64,000 nucleotides of DNA from Dactylorhiza incarnata (taxonomy: Eukaryota; Streptophyta; Magnoliopsida; Asparagales; Orchidaceae): contig JAWHQI010000051.1 of the NCBI GenBank assembly GCA_033032865.1, positions 12,170,001-12,234,000 on the forward strand, written 5' to 3'. The position numbers and the translations under genes were made by a program. Shown here piece by piece: positions 11,366-22,654 of the stretch (positions are counted from its first letter, which is position 1; the number at the start of each line of letters is the position of its first letter). The notes under the pieces are model-generated. The model did not search any database. It saw nothing but the letters and a program-made list of their open reading frames with translations, and was not told where the DNA came from.

Positions 11366-13111
11366 AGTGACCCTAGAGTCACTATCTAATTTGTTTTTGA
11401 AAATCCATTTGACTCCTACCACAGGATGATCACTAGGTCTATCTACAAGAATCCAAACTTTATTTCTTTCAAATTGGTTAAGTTCTTCATTCATAGCTAG
11501 AAACCAAGATTCATCATTTAAAGCGGTGGCAACATCTTTTGGTTCTATATTTGAGACAAAACATAAATTTGAAAAACTTTCATGTAAACTAGAACGTGTA
11601 CGTACCCCACTTAATGGTTCTCCAATAACAAGTTCTTGCGGAAGATCTTTTGAGAACCTTAGCTCGGTTGGAGGTACATATCCTTGTTCTTCTTCTTATT
11701 CACCATCTTTTTCGTCTTCTTTCTCTACTTTTTCTTCATCATTATCATCATTTTTTTTTCTTCAGATTTTGTTCCACATCTTCTTCATTTTTCTCATTAC
11801 CTGCAACTTTAGTATTTTCTACACAAGAAATGTTTTCATCAAATTTTACATGAATAGATTCTTCAACCACTTTAGTACGTTTATTATAAACTCTATAGGC
11901 CTTGCTAGTGGAAGAATAACCAATGAAAATTCCTTCATCACATTTTTCATCAAATTTGCCTAAGTTATCTTTTGTATTCAAAATAAAGCATTTACAACCA
12001 AAAACTTTAAAGTAAGATACATTTGGTTTTCTTTGAAAATAAATTTCATAAGGAGTTAATTGTAATGTGGGACGAATCATGACACGATTAATAATATAGC
12101 ATGCAGTACTAACGACTTCGGCCCAAAAATATTTTGGCAATTTAAATTCACAAAGCATAGTACGTCCTAATTCTTGAAGTGTTCTATTTTTCCTCTCCAC
12201 TACACCATTTTGCTGTGGTGTGCATGGAGCGGAAAATTCATGTTTTATCCCAAATTCATTACAATATGAAATAAATTTTTCATTATCAAATTCTCCTCCA
12301 TGATCGGATCTAATGCATTTTACTTTTAAATCAAGTTCATTTTGAATACGTGAAATTAGTTTTAAAAATGCATCAAAAGCATCAGATTTTGAATTTAAAA
12401 AAAATGTCCAACAAAATCTAGAATAATCATCAATAATAACAAACGTATATTTTCTACCCCCTAGACTTTGTGTAGAAATTGGACCAAACAAGTCCATATG
12501 CAATAAATGTAAAGGTCTAGTAGTAGAAATAATATTTTTGCTTTTAAAAGATGATTTTGTAAACTTTCCTTTTTGGCATGGTGAACATAATGAAGAAAGC
12601 TTTCCATTCAAATTTGGAAAACCTTTTATAATTTTATTTTTAGAAAGATTTACTATGCGTTTGGCACTAGAATGTCCTAGTCTCCTATGCCATAATTCAA
12701 GTTCATCATTCTTTGAAATAAAACATTTAAGTGTAGAATGAGATAAATCATGAAAAGTGATTGTATCGACATTGTTTATTCTTGGTGCAGTAAGTACGAT
12801 TTTGTTTGTTTTAGAATCAATAATTTTGCAAAGGTTTGAGCTAGAGTCAAATAGAACATTTAGATTTTTATCACATAGTTGACTAAATTATGTTTCAAAC
12901 CTTTAACATATAAAACATTTGAAATTTTAAACTCTTCGTTACCTACTACTCCAATGCCTTTGACTTTACCCTTGTCATTATCTCCAAATGTCACTGTTCC
13001 ACCTTTCTTCATCTCCAGGCTAAGGAACTTTGATTTATCGCCCGTCATGTGTTTTGAACATCCAGAGTCCAAATACCACACGTCTTCCTTGTTCCTAGCC
13101 TGCACGCACAC
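11366..13111 (-). pseudogene. Protease-integrase (5' pol) of element B
   Basis: Starts directly after the gag stop, at GTG 13111. Protease motif WYLDSGCSKHMTGD; a deletion near 12890 shifts the frame at the position of HNLISISQL in element A. The GAG-pre-integrase segment (ELWHRRLGHSSAK) and zinc-binding residues (CSPCQKGKF) follow, then the integrase core with HMDLFGP, IRSDHGGEF and QNGVVERKNRTLQE, which keeps the D, D and E positions. Past VKFDENIS an acidic linker is frameshifted in an A-run near 11750 and stopped by TAA near 11698. The last recognisable residues are VKWIFKNKLDSDSRV, just before RT. It is not functional. Confidence 0.85.
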
Positions 13112-15109
13112 CTAAAAAGATGATGAGAGTAAAGATCTGGTTACCCAAGTGGTCGATCCCATGGTATAGGTGGACGCCTTAGGTACCCAGATTTGTTTAA
13201 CATTAACTTTTCCCTTCTTCCAACATGAGCCCGAGATGTGACCAAATCGATGACATTTGGCACATACAATAAATGGTGAGGAACCATTTTTCAATGGTTT
13301 CTCTGGACTCTTGCTGGTGGAAGCATCTTTATGTGTGGACTTAAAAAAAAATCATTTTGAGAAATAGGTTTTCTAAACCTGGAGCTGTCGCTGGTTCCGA
13401 CAGCAGCTGTCGGAAATTTCCGACAGCAGCTGTCGGAAATTTCCGACAGCTTCCAGAGCTTCCAGAAACGTATCCTAGCCCAAATTTTGTTGTCCCATGG
13501 CATTGGTTGGCTAAAAGCATATCCAGAGATTTTTTTTTTTCCAACACCAAATTTTCCAATTGCCATGTTCAACTCATTTACTTTGGACTTTAATATTGAA
13601 TTTTCTTTTACTATCATGCCACATCTATTTGCAACACTTTTCTTATAATTCTCTAATTGAGAATGAGTGGTTTTAACAACTTTTTCTAAGTCCTTTTTCT
13701 CTTTTAGAAGTTGATCAATTTTTTGATCGGACTTAGAAATAGTGTTTTCAAGTTCTTTTATCCTTGTCGAAGAGTGATCACAATCTTGACAAAATTCCTT
13801 CTCGTTCCCAATAGATTTCAAATCATTTGATAACTTTTTATTTGCTTTCAAAAGAACTTTGTTTTCACATTTTAAGAAATCGATTTCCTTTAGACTTTTA
13901 TCCAAAAATTTGCAAGTTTTCATAAATTCAGAATATAAATCATCATAAGATGAAGGAGTTACCTCAGTGTCGCTTTGGACACTGCAATCGTCGTCAGATG
14001 ACGCATTTTCTTTCCCCATCAAGCAGACATTTGCCTCCTCTTCCTCCTGTGTTGAGGAATCACTTTCTTCACCAGACGAAGAATCATCCCAAGTCTCTGC
14101 CTTTAACATTTTTTTCTTGTAGCTTTTATCGTGCCTCTTTGCTTTTTGCTCTTTCAGGTACTTTGGGCACTTGCTTCTGATATGACCAATCTTCTTGCAA
14201 TGGTAGCACTCTGGTAGCGGACGCTCCTCTTCATTCTCCATTTTTCCTTTGCCTTTTTGGTAAGCAAAATCATTCTTTTTGAAAAAAAATTTAAATGAAT
14301 TTCTCCTTTCCGGATTTCTCATAAACTTCTTAAAGTTTCTTACAAACAGTCCTTCCTCATCTTCCTCACTTTCTTCAGATTCAGTTTCAACTTTCTTTTT
14401 AGATTTCAACGCCGAGCTTTTCTTTTTGGGCTCCAAATTGTACTCTTGGCTTTGAATCTTCAACTCCACTTCATGGGTTTTTAGATTCCCAATGATACTC
14501 TCCAATTGTAAGGTCTTAAGATCATGTGACTCAAAAATTGCAGTCACTTTAGGATTGAACTTCGGGGGAAGTGATCTTAAGATTTTCCTCACTAAATCTC
14601 CATTGGAGAAAACCTTACCCAACACCTTTGAATCGTTCACGATTTTAGTAAATCGTGTGTACATTGTATCAATTTCTTCATCCACCTCCATTTTGAATCT
14701 TTCGAATTCTGACTCCAGTTGAAATAGCTTTGAATCCTTTACCTGCGAAGTACCTTCATGAGTGATTTCTAAAAGATTCCAAATTTCATATGCAGTATCA
14801 CAAGCACAAACTCTATTAAATTCAGTGTGATCTAGTGCGCAAAATAAAGCATTCATGGCTTTTGCATTGTTTTTACATCTTAATTTATCATTGTCGTCCC
14901 ACTTGTCTTTGGGTTTGACCATAGTTACATCTCCTACAACAATTGTTGGGGAAGAATAACTCATCTCGACCATATTCCAAACTTCCATGTCGAGAGCTAT
15001 TAGAAAACACCGCATTCGGGTTTTCCAATAGTTATAGTCCGTGCCCGTAAAAAAGTGGTGGCCTACTAATTCCTTGCCCCTCAACGAACGCGTGATCGTT
15101 GTGCGCCAT
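13112..15109 (-). pseudogene. gag of element B
   Basis: True start is ATG 15109 (MAHNDHAFVEGQG, identical to element A). A one-base insertion in the A-run 15049-15054 (T-run in the sense strand) shifts the frame just after PPLF. The downstream frame then carries the UBN2 capsid region (YNYWKTRMRCFLIALD), a CCHC zinc knuckle (CYHCKKIGHIRSKC), an acidic linker and a long coiled coil. A T-homopolymer at 13530-13540 causes a second frameshift. The linker that follows encodes FPTAAVGNF from palindromic DNA words at 13385-13449. A second knuckle (CAKCHRFGHISGSC) and IWVPKASTY precede TAG at 13114-13112. Confidence 0.85.
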
Positions 15110-15144
15110 TACTCCCGGTGGTAAAACCGTTTTGGAGTAACCTG

Positions 15145-15156
15145 GCTCTGATACCA
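15145..15156 (-). other. Primer-binding site of element B
   Basis: gctctgatacca on the + strand reads TGGTATCAGAGC on the minus strand, two bases from the LTR end. Confidence 0.9.
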
Positions 15157-15158
15157 CG

Positions 15159-16417
15159 TGTTGGATCTTGAGGCGCCCTTAGAGGGGGGGGTGAATAAGG
15201 GCCTTTTAGAAAATATGATTTTTACTTACGAATTTTAAAACAACTTTTACTTTTCTAAAAGTTACTTATAAAAATTTCAAACTAATGTAATTTTTAGAAT
15301 AAATTCAAACACAAATTTCTAAGTTAAAGATTAAACAATCATATTTGCAATTAAAGAAAAATTCATAACTTTATAATTATGAAAATTGCATACAAATAAT
15401 ATGATCTTAACAATGCTTAAGATCAAGGCACAAATATGATAATAACCCTTTTACAATTTGTGTTTACCAATCCTTCTCCCAAGGATCGGAAGGCTATCAC
15501 TTGTCTCTCTCTAGATCAAGCCCAAGCCTATCCTCTAGATCTTCCCAAGATCTAGACGTAGCACACAAGGCCACGATTTCCCACCAAGCCACGCAAGGAC
15601 TTGGACGCTCCACACAAGGAAGCGATTTTCCCCTAAGCCACGCAAGGACTTAGACGTCACGCACAAGGAGACGATTTCCCTACCAATACAAAATGAAAAG
15701 TATATAAATGAAAATACAATATGACAAGAACAACTCCCTAGAAATTCATATCTCTAAAAGGAAGGTTGAAGCCTCGAGATGATCGTTGATGAAGAAGCGC
15801 GCCCGATCTCATCTTCAATCTCAAACCTTCTAAGCACAAATGGGAGTTGATGAGGTTCTGGAGCTCTCTGGTTCGTATGCACTCAGGAAGGGACTTGAAA
15901 TTATCAATGCTTGGAATGCACAAACAAAAGGAGCCAATATATAGAAATTCGCTGTCGCCTGGGCGACATCGACTGTCGGAATTTCCGACAGCGCTAAACT
16001 GCCATCGTAGTGTTGTCGTGCGTGCAGTTGCTGTAACCTCTGAGCTGTCGCCTGGGCGACATCGATGTCGGATTTCCGACAGCGCAAAACTGTCGCTCGT
16101 AGTGCTGTCGTGCGGACAGTTGCTCTAACCTCCAAGCTGTCGCCTGGGCGACATCGATGTCGGGTTTCTGACAGTGCAAAACTGCCGCTCGTCGTGTTGA
16201 TGTGGGGGAAGTGGTTGTAACTTCTCTATTGTCGCCTGGGCGACATAGGATGTCGGAAAAATCCGATAGTGAAAATTTCATACTCTCAAATTGAGCTCCA
16301 ACAGAATTGTGAACATCTCATACCTGTTACCTGCACACCATTAATAAAAATAGAATCAAATACAAACGGGACTTTGTTATTATCAAACTGGAAGAGTGCG
16401 AAACGCATGCTCCAACA
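15159..16417 (-). repeat. 5' LTR of element B (1259 bp)
   Basis: Runs from TGTTGGATC at 15159 to …GCTCCAACA at 16417, homologous end to end to the LTRs of element A. U3 contains four roughly 92-bp repeats (starting at 15952, 16045, 16137 and about 16229). Each has a TGTCGCC/GGCGACA dyad followed by a TGTCGGA/TCCGACA dyad. On the minus strand a TATA-like CTATATATTGG (about 15933-15944) lies directly downstream of the array. Confidence 0.9.
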
Positions 16418-16869
16418 CGAAGTAGCGGAAGGTATGACGCAGCTCGGGCCAGAGGGGGAGGTGGAGTCCAACCTCAAAGTGCTTCAAGGGGATGGCGAGT
16501 GTATCGGGAGATAATTGGTTGATGCGGTTAAGGTCCCTAGGGCGGCGTGAAACGAACCTCGACGAGACGTATTCAGCAATCGCCATGGAAAATTCTCTTC
16601 GGACAGGTCGTAGGTGGCAAAATCATGGTTGGTGAATGCTTGAGCGCACCTTCCCCTGCCATCGGATTCGACCACCATTGCGCAGAAGAAAGGCTGTGAA
16701 AGAAATTTGGAGAGATGCGCGAGTGCAAGTGCGAAAGCAAGGAAGAGAAAGAAGTTGGAGTGAAAGTGATAAATGCGGTGGGTGGGCCTGGCTAATTATG
16801 GAAAAATAAAGAAAGCAAGAACTTTCCGAGGGCTGGGGGTGCGGATAGGGACCGCGCTGCCCCAACGCC
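16418..16869 (-). pseudogene. Fragment of an older element that B entered
   Basis: The minus strand reads about 55 residues up to the insertion of B: MAIAEYVSSRFVSRRPRDL, later LKHFEVGLHLPLWPELRHTFRYF. The hydrophobic GL-LPL-P-----F pattern resembles the N-terminal region of the plant putative gypsy-type transposon protein family, but this is a by-eye resemblance only. The rest up to 16869 shows no convincing frame. It could equally be a fragment of a retrotransposon accessory ORF. Confidence 0.35.
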
Positions 16870-18658
16870 TCATGAGTTGAAGTACTCGACAACCCTGAGT
16901 TTTAATACGACCTTGATATTTTTAATATCCTATGCTATATTTCGATAGGTACACTTGCCTTAATCGAGTATAGATTGGAGAATACAAATTTTACTCATCA
17001 AGTTTTTGCGTGACCTGAAAACGGGTAAGTATTGGGGGTATTTGATAATGCATTATTTATAGTTATTTTTATGTAATATTTTATTAAAATTTAATTTAAT
17101 TTAATTTAGTTTTAGTTAATTTATCACTAATTTACCTTCTTTTTGTATTTTTAGGTAATTTGGGCTGCCAATGACAATTTTAAGCTCATAAGAATAATCA
17201 GAAGAATATTTGGAGTACTTCTGCCGAAATCGCAAAGTACACGCCCTAGGTCACGGGCGTGACCAAGGGCGTGACACCATGTCACAGCCGTGAACCAGCC
17301 CCGTCGTATTCCAGTTGAAGAAGTCAGCCGCCACGTCAGATTAAAATTACACGCCCTCCGTCACGGGCGTGACAGAGGGCGTGACCTCAAGGTTACGGGC
17401 GTGACTTGCCTGGAAGATGTTCAATGCAGCCAGCAATCAATTCCCGCCGTTTCCAGCTTACATGCCCTCGGTCACGGGCATGACCGAGGTCGTGACTCTT
17501 TTGCAACCGCCAGATTAACTCCAGATCGCGATGTTTCCCGCCGTTTCTAGACCCGGTCAAGACACGCCATCGGTCACAGGCGTGACCGAGGCCGTGACCC
17601 GCCATGCAAATGATTTCTGGCAGTTTTTCTTCCCCGACGCTCCCGGGCTTTCAAGACAGCAATTACGCAGCTTACACGCCCTTGGTCACGGGTGTGACCA
17701 AGGGCGTGACTCCCCGATTTTTCAACTATAAAACGCAGCAATCTCCAGAAGTCAAGGAGTTCGATTTTGGAGATTAATTTCAGCTTTAGTTTACTGTTTT
17801 TGACGTTCTAGCTAGTTTTTCTTCAAGTTGTAAGTTTTCATATTATTGCAATTTTAATTCAAATATTGTTGTTTTTAATCATGTATTTTCCCTCTTCTAC
17901 TTATATTCCCATCACTATGATGAGTAGCTAAATTTCCTTTAGCACTTGGTCATGATGAACTTTGGAATGAAATAAAATATGTTTTGAATTTTTCTAATTG
18001 GCAAGCTCTCGTATTGTTTATCTTCGATTTATCTTTGAATTACTTCATTTTGATTTCATATGTCCGGAATATGACTTTCAATCTAAGATTCGTTTGCTAG
18101 TGATCGAGAGATCCATGAGAACGAGGAGATCACTCAAAGATAAATAGAGTTGTTTGCATTCCTCGAGAGAGGGTGACACAAATCTCCCAGATTGGAGTCA
18201 AATCCAATAGTGGGGTTCACCGCTTAAAGCAAGTTTAGGGGTTTCGACTGGCCGAGGGATCTTAATCGATCAACCTAAGGTTAGGTGGTAGTTCTCTCGA
18301 GAGAGGCTCTACCATATTTTGGGAACCTCCACGGTCGACGTTATTTCAATAAGAGTTTGCGGTTTCATCTTTTATAAAATTATATTTTATTTCAAAGGGA
18401 TTCAAGACCAAGTGCTAATCCTTTAAATCATAATTTTTCTTCGTAGTTAACTTTCTCCAAATTGTTTTTCCAAAACAAACCCAACCTTCGATCGGTAAAA
18501 TAATAGCTCTTCTTTATGAGTAGAAGTACTCAACAAGCCCGGAAAAATACGACACTTGATTTTCTAAATCCTATACTATAAAGTGATAGGTACACTTGCC
18601 TTATCGAATTATACGTGGATAATATTCTAATTTTAGGCAGCGTGAATTTATTCCATCA
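16870..18658 (+). mobile_element. Gypsy (Athila-like) LTR pair joined by 42 bp
   Basis: 16870-17000 matches the last ~130 bp of the LTR at 17043-18658 (both contain gaagtactc, cgataggtacacttgcctta or gtgataggtacacttgcctt, and end in CATCA). Between them lie only 42 bases (17001-17042): agtttttg, the usual start of an Athila leader, and aagtattgggggtatt, which looks like a PPT. Nearly the whole internal region and most of the 5' LTR are deleted. Confidence 0.7.
17043..18658 (+). repeat. LTR of the deleted gypsy element (1616 bp)
   Basis: Begins TGATAATGCATT after a G-rich tract and ends ATTCCATCA, the same ends (TGAT…ATCA) as Athila1 and Athila2. U3 has five clusters of dyad words (half-sites TCACGCCC / GGGCGTGA) starting near 17237, 17350, 17461, 17565 and 17674, spaced about 105-113 bp. 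A TATA box (TATAAAA, 17727-17733) follows the last cluster by 17 bases. The remaining 900 bp is AT-rich R/U5. Confidence 0.75.
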
Positions 18659-19740
18659 CTTGGAAATATTCTTCTCCTGCGCGGTGCGCGGTGGCGAGAC
18701 TCTCCAATAGTCCTTGCAAAAGCGGTCTCGGTGATGGCCTCATGAACTTCATTGGGATGGCAAGAGTTTAGATGGAAAAAGAGAAATAGTAAGTGGAAGA
18801 CTGACACTTTCAATGCAGCGGCCTGATATAAATATATATATATCGGAGGGGAGGGGCCCACCAAAAAGATTCCCTCAGGGTCAGTAAGCACTCACTGAAT
18901 ACTAGGGGTTGGACTTTTCTTTCTGAGCGTAGAACTCACTCTCAAAGAGCTGGGATTGTGTACAACCCCGTATTCGTTGAGTGGGTCCCCAGGTCCCAAG
19001 GGGTAAAGGGGCATGCAAGGTAGGTCAAGAAGAGCCTTCGCCAAGAGTGTTGTAGGATCCCTTGCCAAGGTCATGGGAGGCATGGAAGCCTCAGGGAGAG
19101 TGCAAGCCTCATCCGCAAAGCACTCACTCACTTAGGAGTGCGAATGCGCGGGAGGTCAGGCGAGTGAGGGTGAAACCCCACTCGCCCTGCGAGCCAAGAA
19201 TCTGGTGAGTGGTGCACCTACAGATCATTTGCCCTGTGGAACCTAGAGAGTTAAGTGCGCGAGAAGTCTGACGAGTGGTGCCTTCACGGACTACTCGCCT
19301 AGAAGGCTTTAGTGAGGAAATTACCTAGATACCCTTTGTGGGCTACCAATAGCCCTTCAGAAAATCAGAGTTAGGCTGTTACCAGACCAATTTGGGGTGT
19401 AATTAGTAAAACTAAAAGGCAACTTTACGCTTTTTGCTGACCAGACTAGAAAAACTATAAATAGACCCTTATGGGGACCTTGGAGGGGATCCAATATCTT
19501 GGGCTCTCTCCTTCAGGCTATTTTTGGTTGGCTCGTACTTCCCTCTAAGGTGCCCAGTTGAGCATTCGTTTAGGAGGGGAAGCACTATAAGATCTTCTGG
19601 GTGTGTGGCGGGACCTCCTCGCTACAGATTTGGGTCTATTCGTTTTTCTTCATCCACAGTCAAGAGTACCGGTGAGGGAGAAGTAGGTGTATGCTACACC
19701 AACTTTGGGTCCAAACTCTAGAGACCAGTTGACGATTTCA
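18659..19740 (+). repeat. Unclassified LTR-like segment
   Basis: No coding frame is convincing. The right part behaves like a + strand LTR: dyad words GGCGAG/CTCGCC at 19157-19186 and CGAGTGG/ACTCGCC near 19272-19300, then a TATA box (ctataaataga, 19455-19465), then a transcribed-looking GC-rich stretch to about 19740. Neither terminus is clear. It may be a solo or truncated gypsy LTR next to the decayed ORF at 19772. Confidence 0.4.
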
Positions 19741-19771
19741 ACATATAAAGATTAAGATTTCTCCAAGGAAG

Positions 19772-21358
19772 TTGGAGAAAGGCCTTCAATTGCCCTCATG
19801 TAGTGATAATGAGGAAGACAATGTTTTAAAAAAGGACAAAGAGAAAACTCTCAAATGTTATGATTACAGTTATGCCAAGACAAGATCACTAAAGAGGAAG
19901 CATTTCAACCAAAGAGGGAAGCTTCTATCTGACATAGTAGGCAAAGCAATTCTGTGCAAACTTGGGCCTCATGACACCATATCAAAGTACATGTTTGAGC
20001 TGATGACACGGATGGTCATGAAGAAAAAGACCACATGGGTTGTTGTGGATAAAGAATGTCTGCAGGCTCCTAACTTGGGATGAATTCTATCTCTCTACCT
20101 TTTGAATTCATACCCTGAACAATTTGATAGCTCAAAAGGATCAAGTCATCATTATCTTAAGAGAATGGATATAAGAACTATGGATAGGTTCTCAAGGGTG
20201 CTCCCCATGAGTCAGCCCTCTGAATTAAATGATAAGAAAAGAAAGTTAACAAAAGGACATAAGAAGGTTAGAATGGAATGTTCTGATTCAGTCTCAGGCC
20301 CTACTGCGAATATTCTAGCTGTTGATAATCAAGGATCTGAAAGCAGTAAAGATAAAGAGGTTCATGAAGATCATGCGAATGAGAAGAATGAGGATATTGT
20401 TGCTGCAAAGGAGAATCCTGATGGAAATGAAGGAGACCATACTGAAAATCAAACTGATGCTCCTAATCCTCTGGAAGTAGGAGTTGATAGTAATGTACAC
20501 ATTGTGCCTGCTAATTCACTCAGGAATGATGAGGAGCAATTTGATTCTCCTGGTGATTTATAATGTAAGATTGGTCAAATTATCTTTAATCTTGAAAGAA
20601 GGATAATTCTAATTCCTGATAACTCCCCAGATTTCTAGGATTCCACTGATCAAGAATGGATGGATTCCCTATCTGAGGGGGAGAAACAGAAGAACTTATC
20701 TGATGATGAAGATGATGATAATGATGATAATGATGATGAGGAGGAGGATGATGAGGAGGATGATGGGGTTCATGTTGATCACACTGATCATTTTGTAGAG
20801 TTTGCTAACAAGACCAGTGATAAGGCTGAAGGGGAGCATATCCCTGCTCAGGATAATACAGTTTCATCCACCCATGCAGAGGAGCCATCCACTATGGTTG
20901 AGTGTGACAATCAAGATTTACAAGAGAGCAATGTACCGCCTGTGGTAACTAAACACCCACCAAGTCTACAAGAAAAGCTCAAACAAGCCACAATTGTTGA
21001 AGTGCAACCCTCCACCTCCACAAATTCCAATGAACTTATCCTAAGTTCTATCAAGACACTAATTGAAGGTCATATGGCCTATATTAAGGAATATATAGAT
21101 AAGTCAGTTTCAACAGTGAAGACTGAGGTGATGTCTGAAATCCAAGTCATAAAGGAAGAAATATCCTACCTAAATAGCCAAATGAACAAATGGTTTGATC
21201 TAGCAGAAAAATCTGTGGTAGCTCAATACACTATTTTATGATCCATGGATAAAAGTCTCCAACTCTTAGAGCAAGGCATGAGCTATGTTAAGAATTTTCT
21301 TAGCAAAACTGATGATGTAATAGAGAAGGCCTCAAACCATATTGAAGAGTATGTGTGA
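19772..21358 (+). pseudogene. Decayed coiled-coil ORF of an older retroelement
   Basis: One reading frame is readable from 19772 to 21358, interrupted by in-frame stops only (TGA 20081, TAA 20561, TAG about 20636, TGA 21239, TGA 21356). The N-terminal part (SLKRKHFNQRGKLLSDIVGK, LGPHDTISKYMFELMTRMVM) has the flavour of accessory proteins in plant LTR elements. It is followed by a low-complexity acidic segment (20700-20770, mostly D and E) and an amphipathic coiled coil (EYIDKSVSTVKTEVMSEIQ). Element A is inserted just after it, and the frame seems to resume at about 32463. The product is unknown; the call rests on frame continuity. Confidence 0.5.
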
Positions 21359-21373
21359 TTGATAAGTAGTATC

Positions 21374-22640
21374 TGTTGGATCGTATGACGCCCTTAGAGG
21401 GGGGGTGAATAAGGGTGTGTTTAAAATATAAGTTTTACTTAATAATAATTATTTTTTTAAACAGATTTTACTTTAAAAAAATTACTTATAAACACTTTCA
21501 AACCAATGCAATTTTTGTATTAAACCAAACACAAATTTCTGAGATAAGGATTATGCCACCAAATATGTAATTAAAGAAAAAGACATAATTATATTAATCA
21601 TGAAATTTGCATACAATAAAAATGATCTTAACAATGCTTAAGATCAAGGCACAATTATGTAAATACAAAATTCAACAATTTTGGTTTACCAATCCTTCTC
21701 TCAAGGATCGGAAGGCTATCACTTGTCTCTCCCAAGACCAAGCCCAATCCTATCCTCTAGATCTTCCCAAGATCTAGACGTAGCACACAAGGCCATGATT
21801 TCCCACCAAGCCACGCAAGGACTTGGACGCTCCACATAAGGAAGCGATTTTCCCTTAAGCCACGCAAGGACTTAGACGCCGCACGCAAGACGACGATTTC
21901 TCTACCAATCCAAAATGAAATGTGTGTAAATGAAAATACAATATGAAAAGAACAACTCCCTAGAATTTCAGATCTCTGAAAGGATGGTTGAAGCCTCGAG
22001 ATGATCGTTGATGTAGAAGCGCGCCCGATCTCGTCTTCAATCTTCAATCCTTCTTTGCACAAATGGGAGTTGAAGAGGTTCTGGAGCTCTCTGGTTCGTA
22101 TGCACTCAGGAAGGAACTTTGAATTCTCAAATCTTGGAATGCACGAACACAAGGAGTCAATTTATAGAAATTCGTTGTCGCCTGGGCGACATCGACTGTC
22201 AGAATTTCCGACAGCGCTAAACTGCCGCCGTAGTGCTGTCGTGCGTGCAGTTGTTGTAACCTCGGAGCTTTCGCCTGGGCGACATCGATGTCGGATTTTC
22301 CGACAGCGCAAAACTGCCAGTCGTGGTGCTGTCGTGGGCAGTTGTTGTAACCTCCGAGCTGTCGCCTGGGCGACATCGCTGTCGGATTTCTGACAGCTCA
22401 AAACTGTCTTTCGTCGTGCTGCAGTGGGGGGAAGTAGTTGTAACTTCTCTATTGTCGCCTGGGCGATATCAGCTGTCGGAATTTTCCGACAGTGAAATTT
22501 TCCTACACTCAAATTGAGCTCCAGCAGAAATGTGAACATCTCGTACCTGTTACCTGCACACCATTAATAAAAATAGAATCAAATATAAACGGGACTTTGT
22601 TATTATCAAACTGGAGGAGTGCGAAACGCATGCTCCAACA
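21374..22640 (-). repeat. 3' LTR of element A (1267 bp)
   Basis: Starts TGTTGGATCG and ends GCTCCAACA; same length as the partner at 31146. It holds four roughly 92-bp repeats with TGTCGCC/GGCGACA and TGTCGGA/TCCGACA dyads (about 22176-22492), next to a minus-strand TATA box (CTATAAATTG, about 22157-22167). Confidence 0.95.
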
Positions 22641-22654
22641 ATCTCCCCCTTTTG
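22641..22654 (-). other. Polypurine tract of element A
   Basis: atctcccccttttg on the + strand reads as AAAAGGGGGAGAT on the minus strand, immediately before the LTR start TGTTGGAGCATG. It primes plus-strand DNA synthesis. Confidence 0.9.

Larger units (their letters stand above)
11351..16417 (-). mobile_element. B: truncated SIRE/Opie-like Ty1/copia element
   Basis: Reading on the minus strand: 5' LTR (16417-15159), primer site, gag, an in-frame TAG, protease and integrase, and the first residues before the reverse transcriptase, where the element ends at the C homopolymer. RT, RNase H, the 3' non-coding part and the 3' LTR are gone. It is closely related to element A (same LTR ends, gag and integrase motifs) but is a distinct older copy with several frameshifts. 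Bases 16418-16422 (cgaag) would be the outer target-duplication copy. Confidence 0.85.

Noticed and set aside
13385..13449. Palindromes as a transcription terminator or CRISPR-like repeats
   Set aside because: Spacers are not unique sequences of constant length, the DNA is eukaryotic retrotransposon gag, and the words also fill the LTR promoters.
16484..16892. Possible host gene exon on the minus strand
   Set aside because: Only a short stretch is protein-like, no splice structure is evident, and the best resemblance is to a transposon-associated domain.
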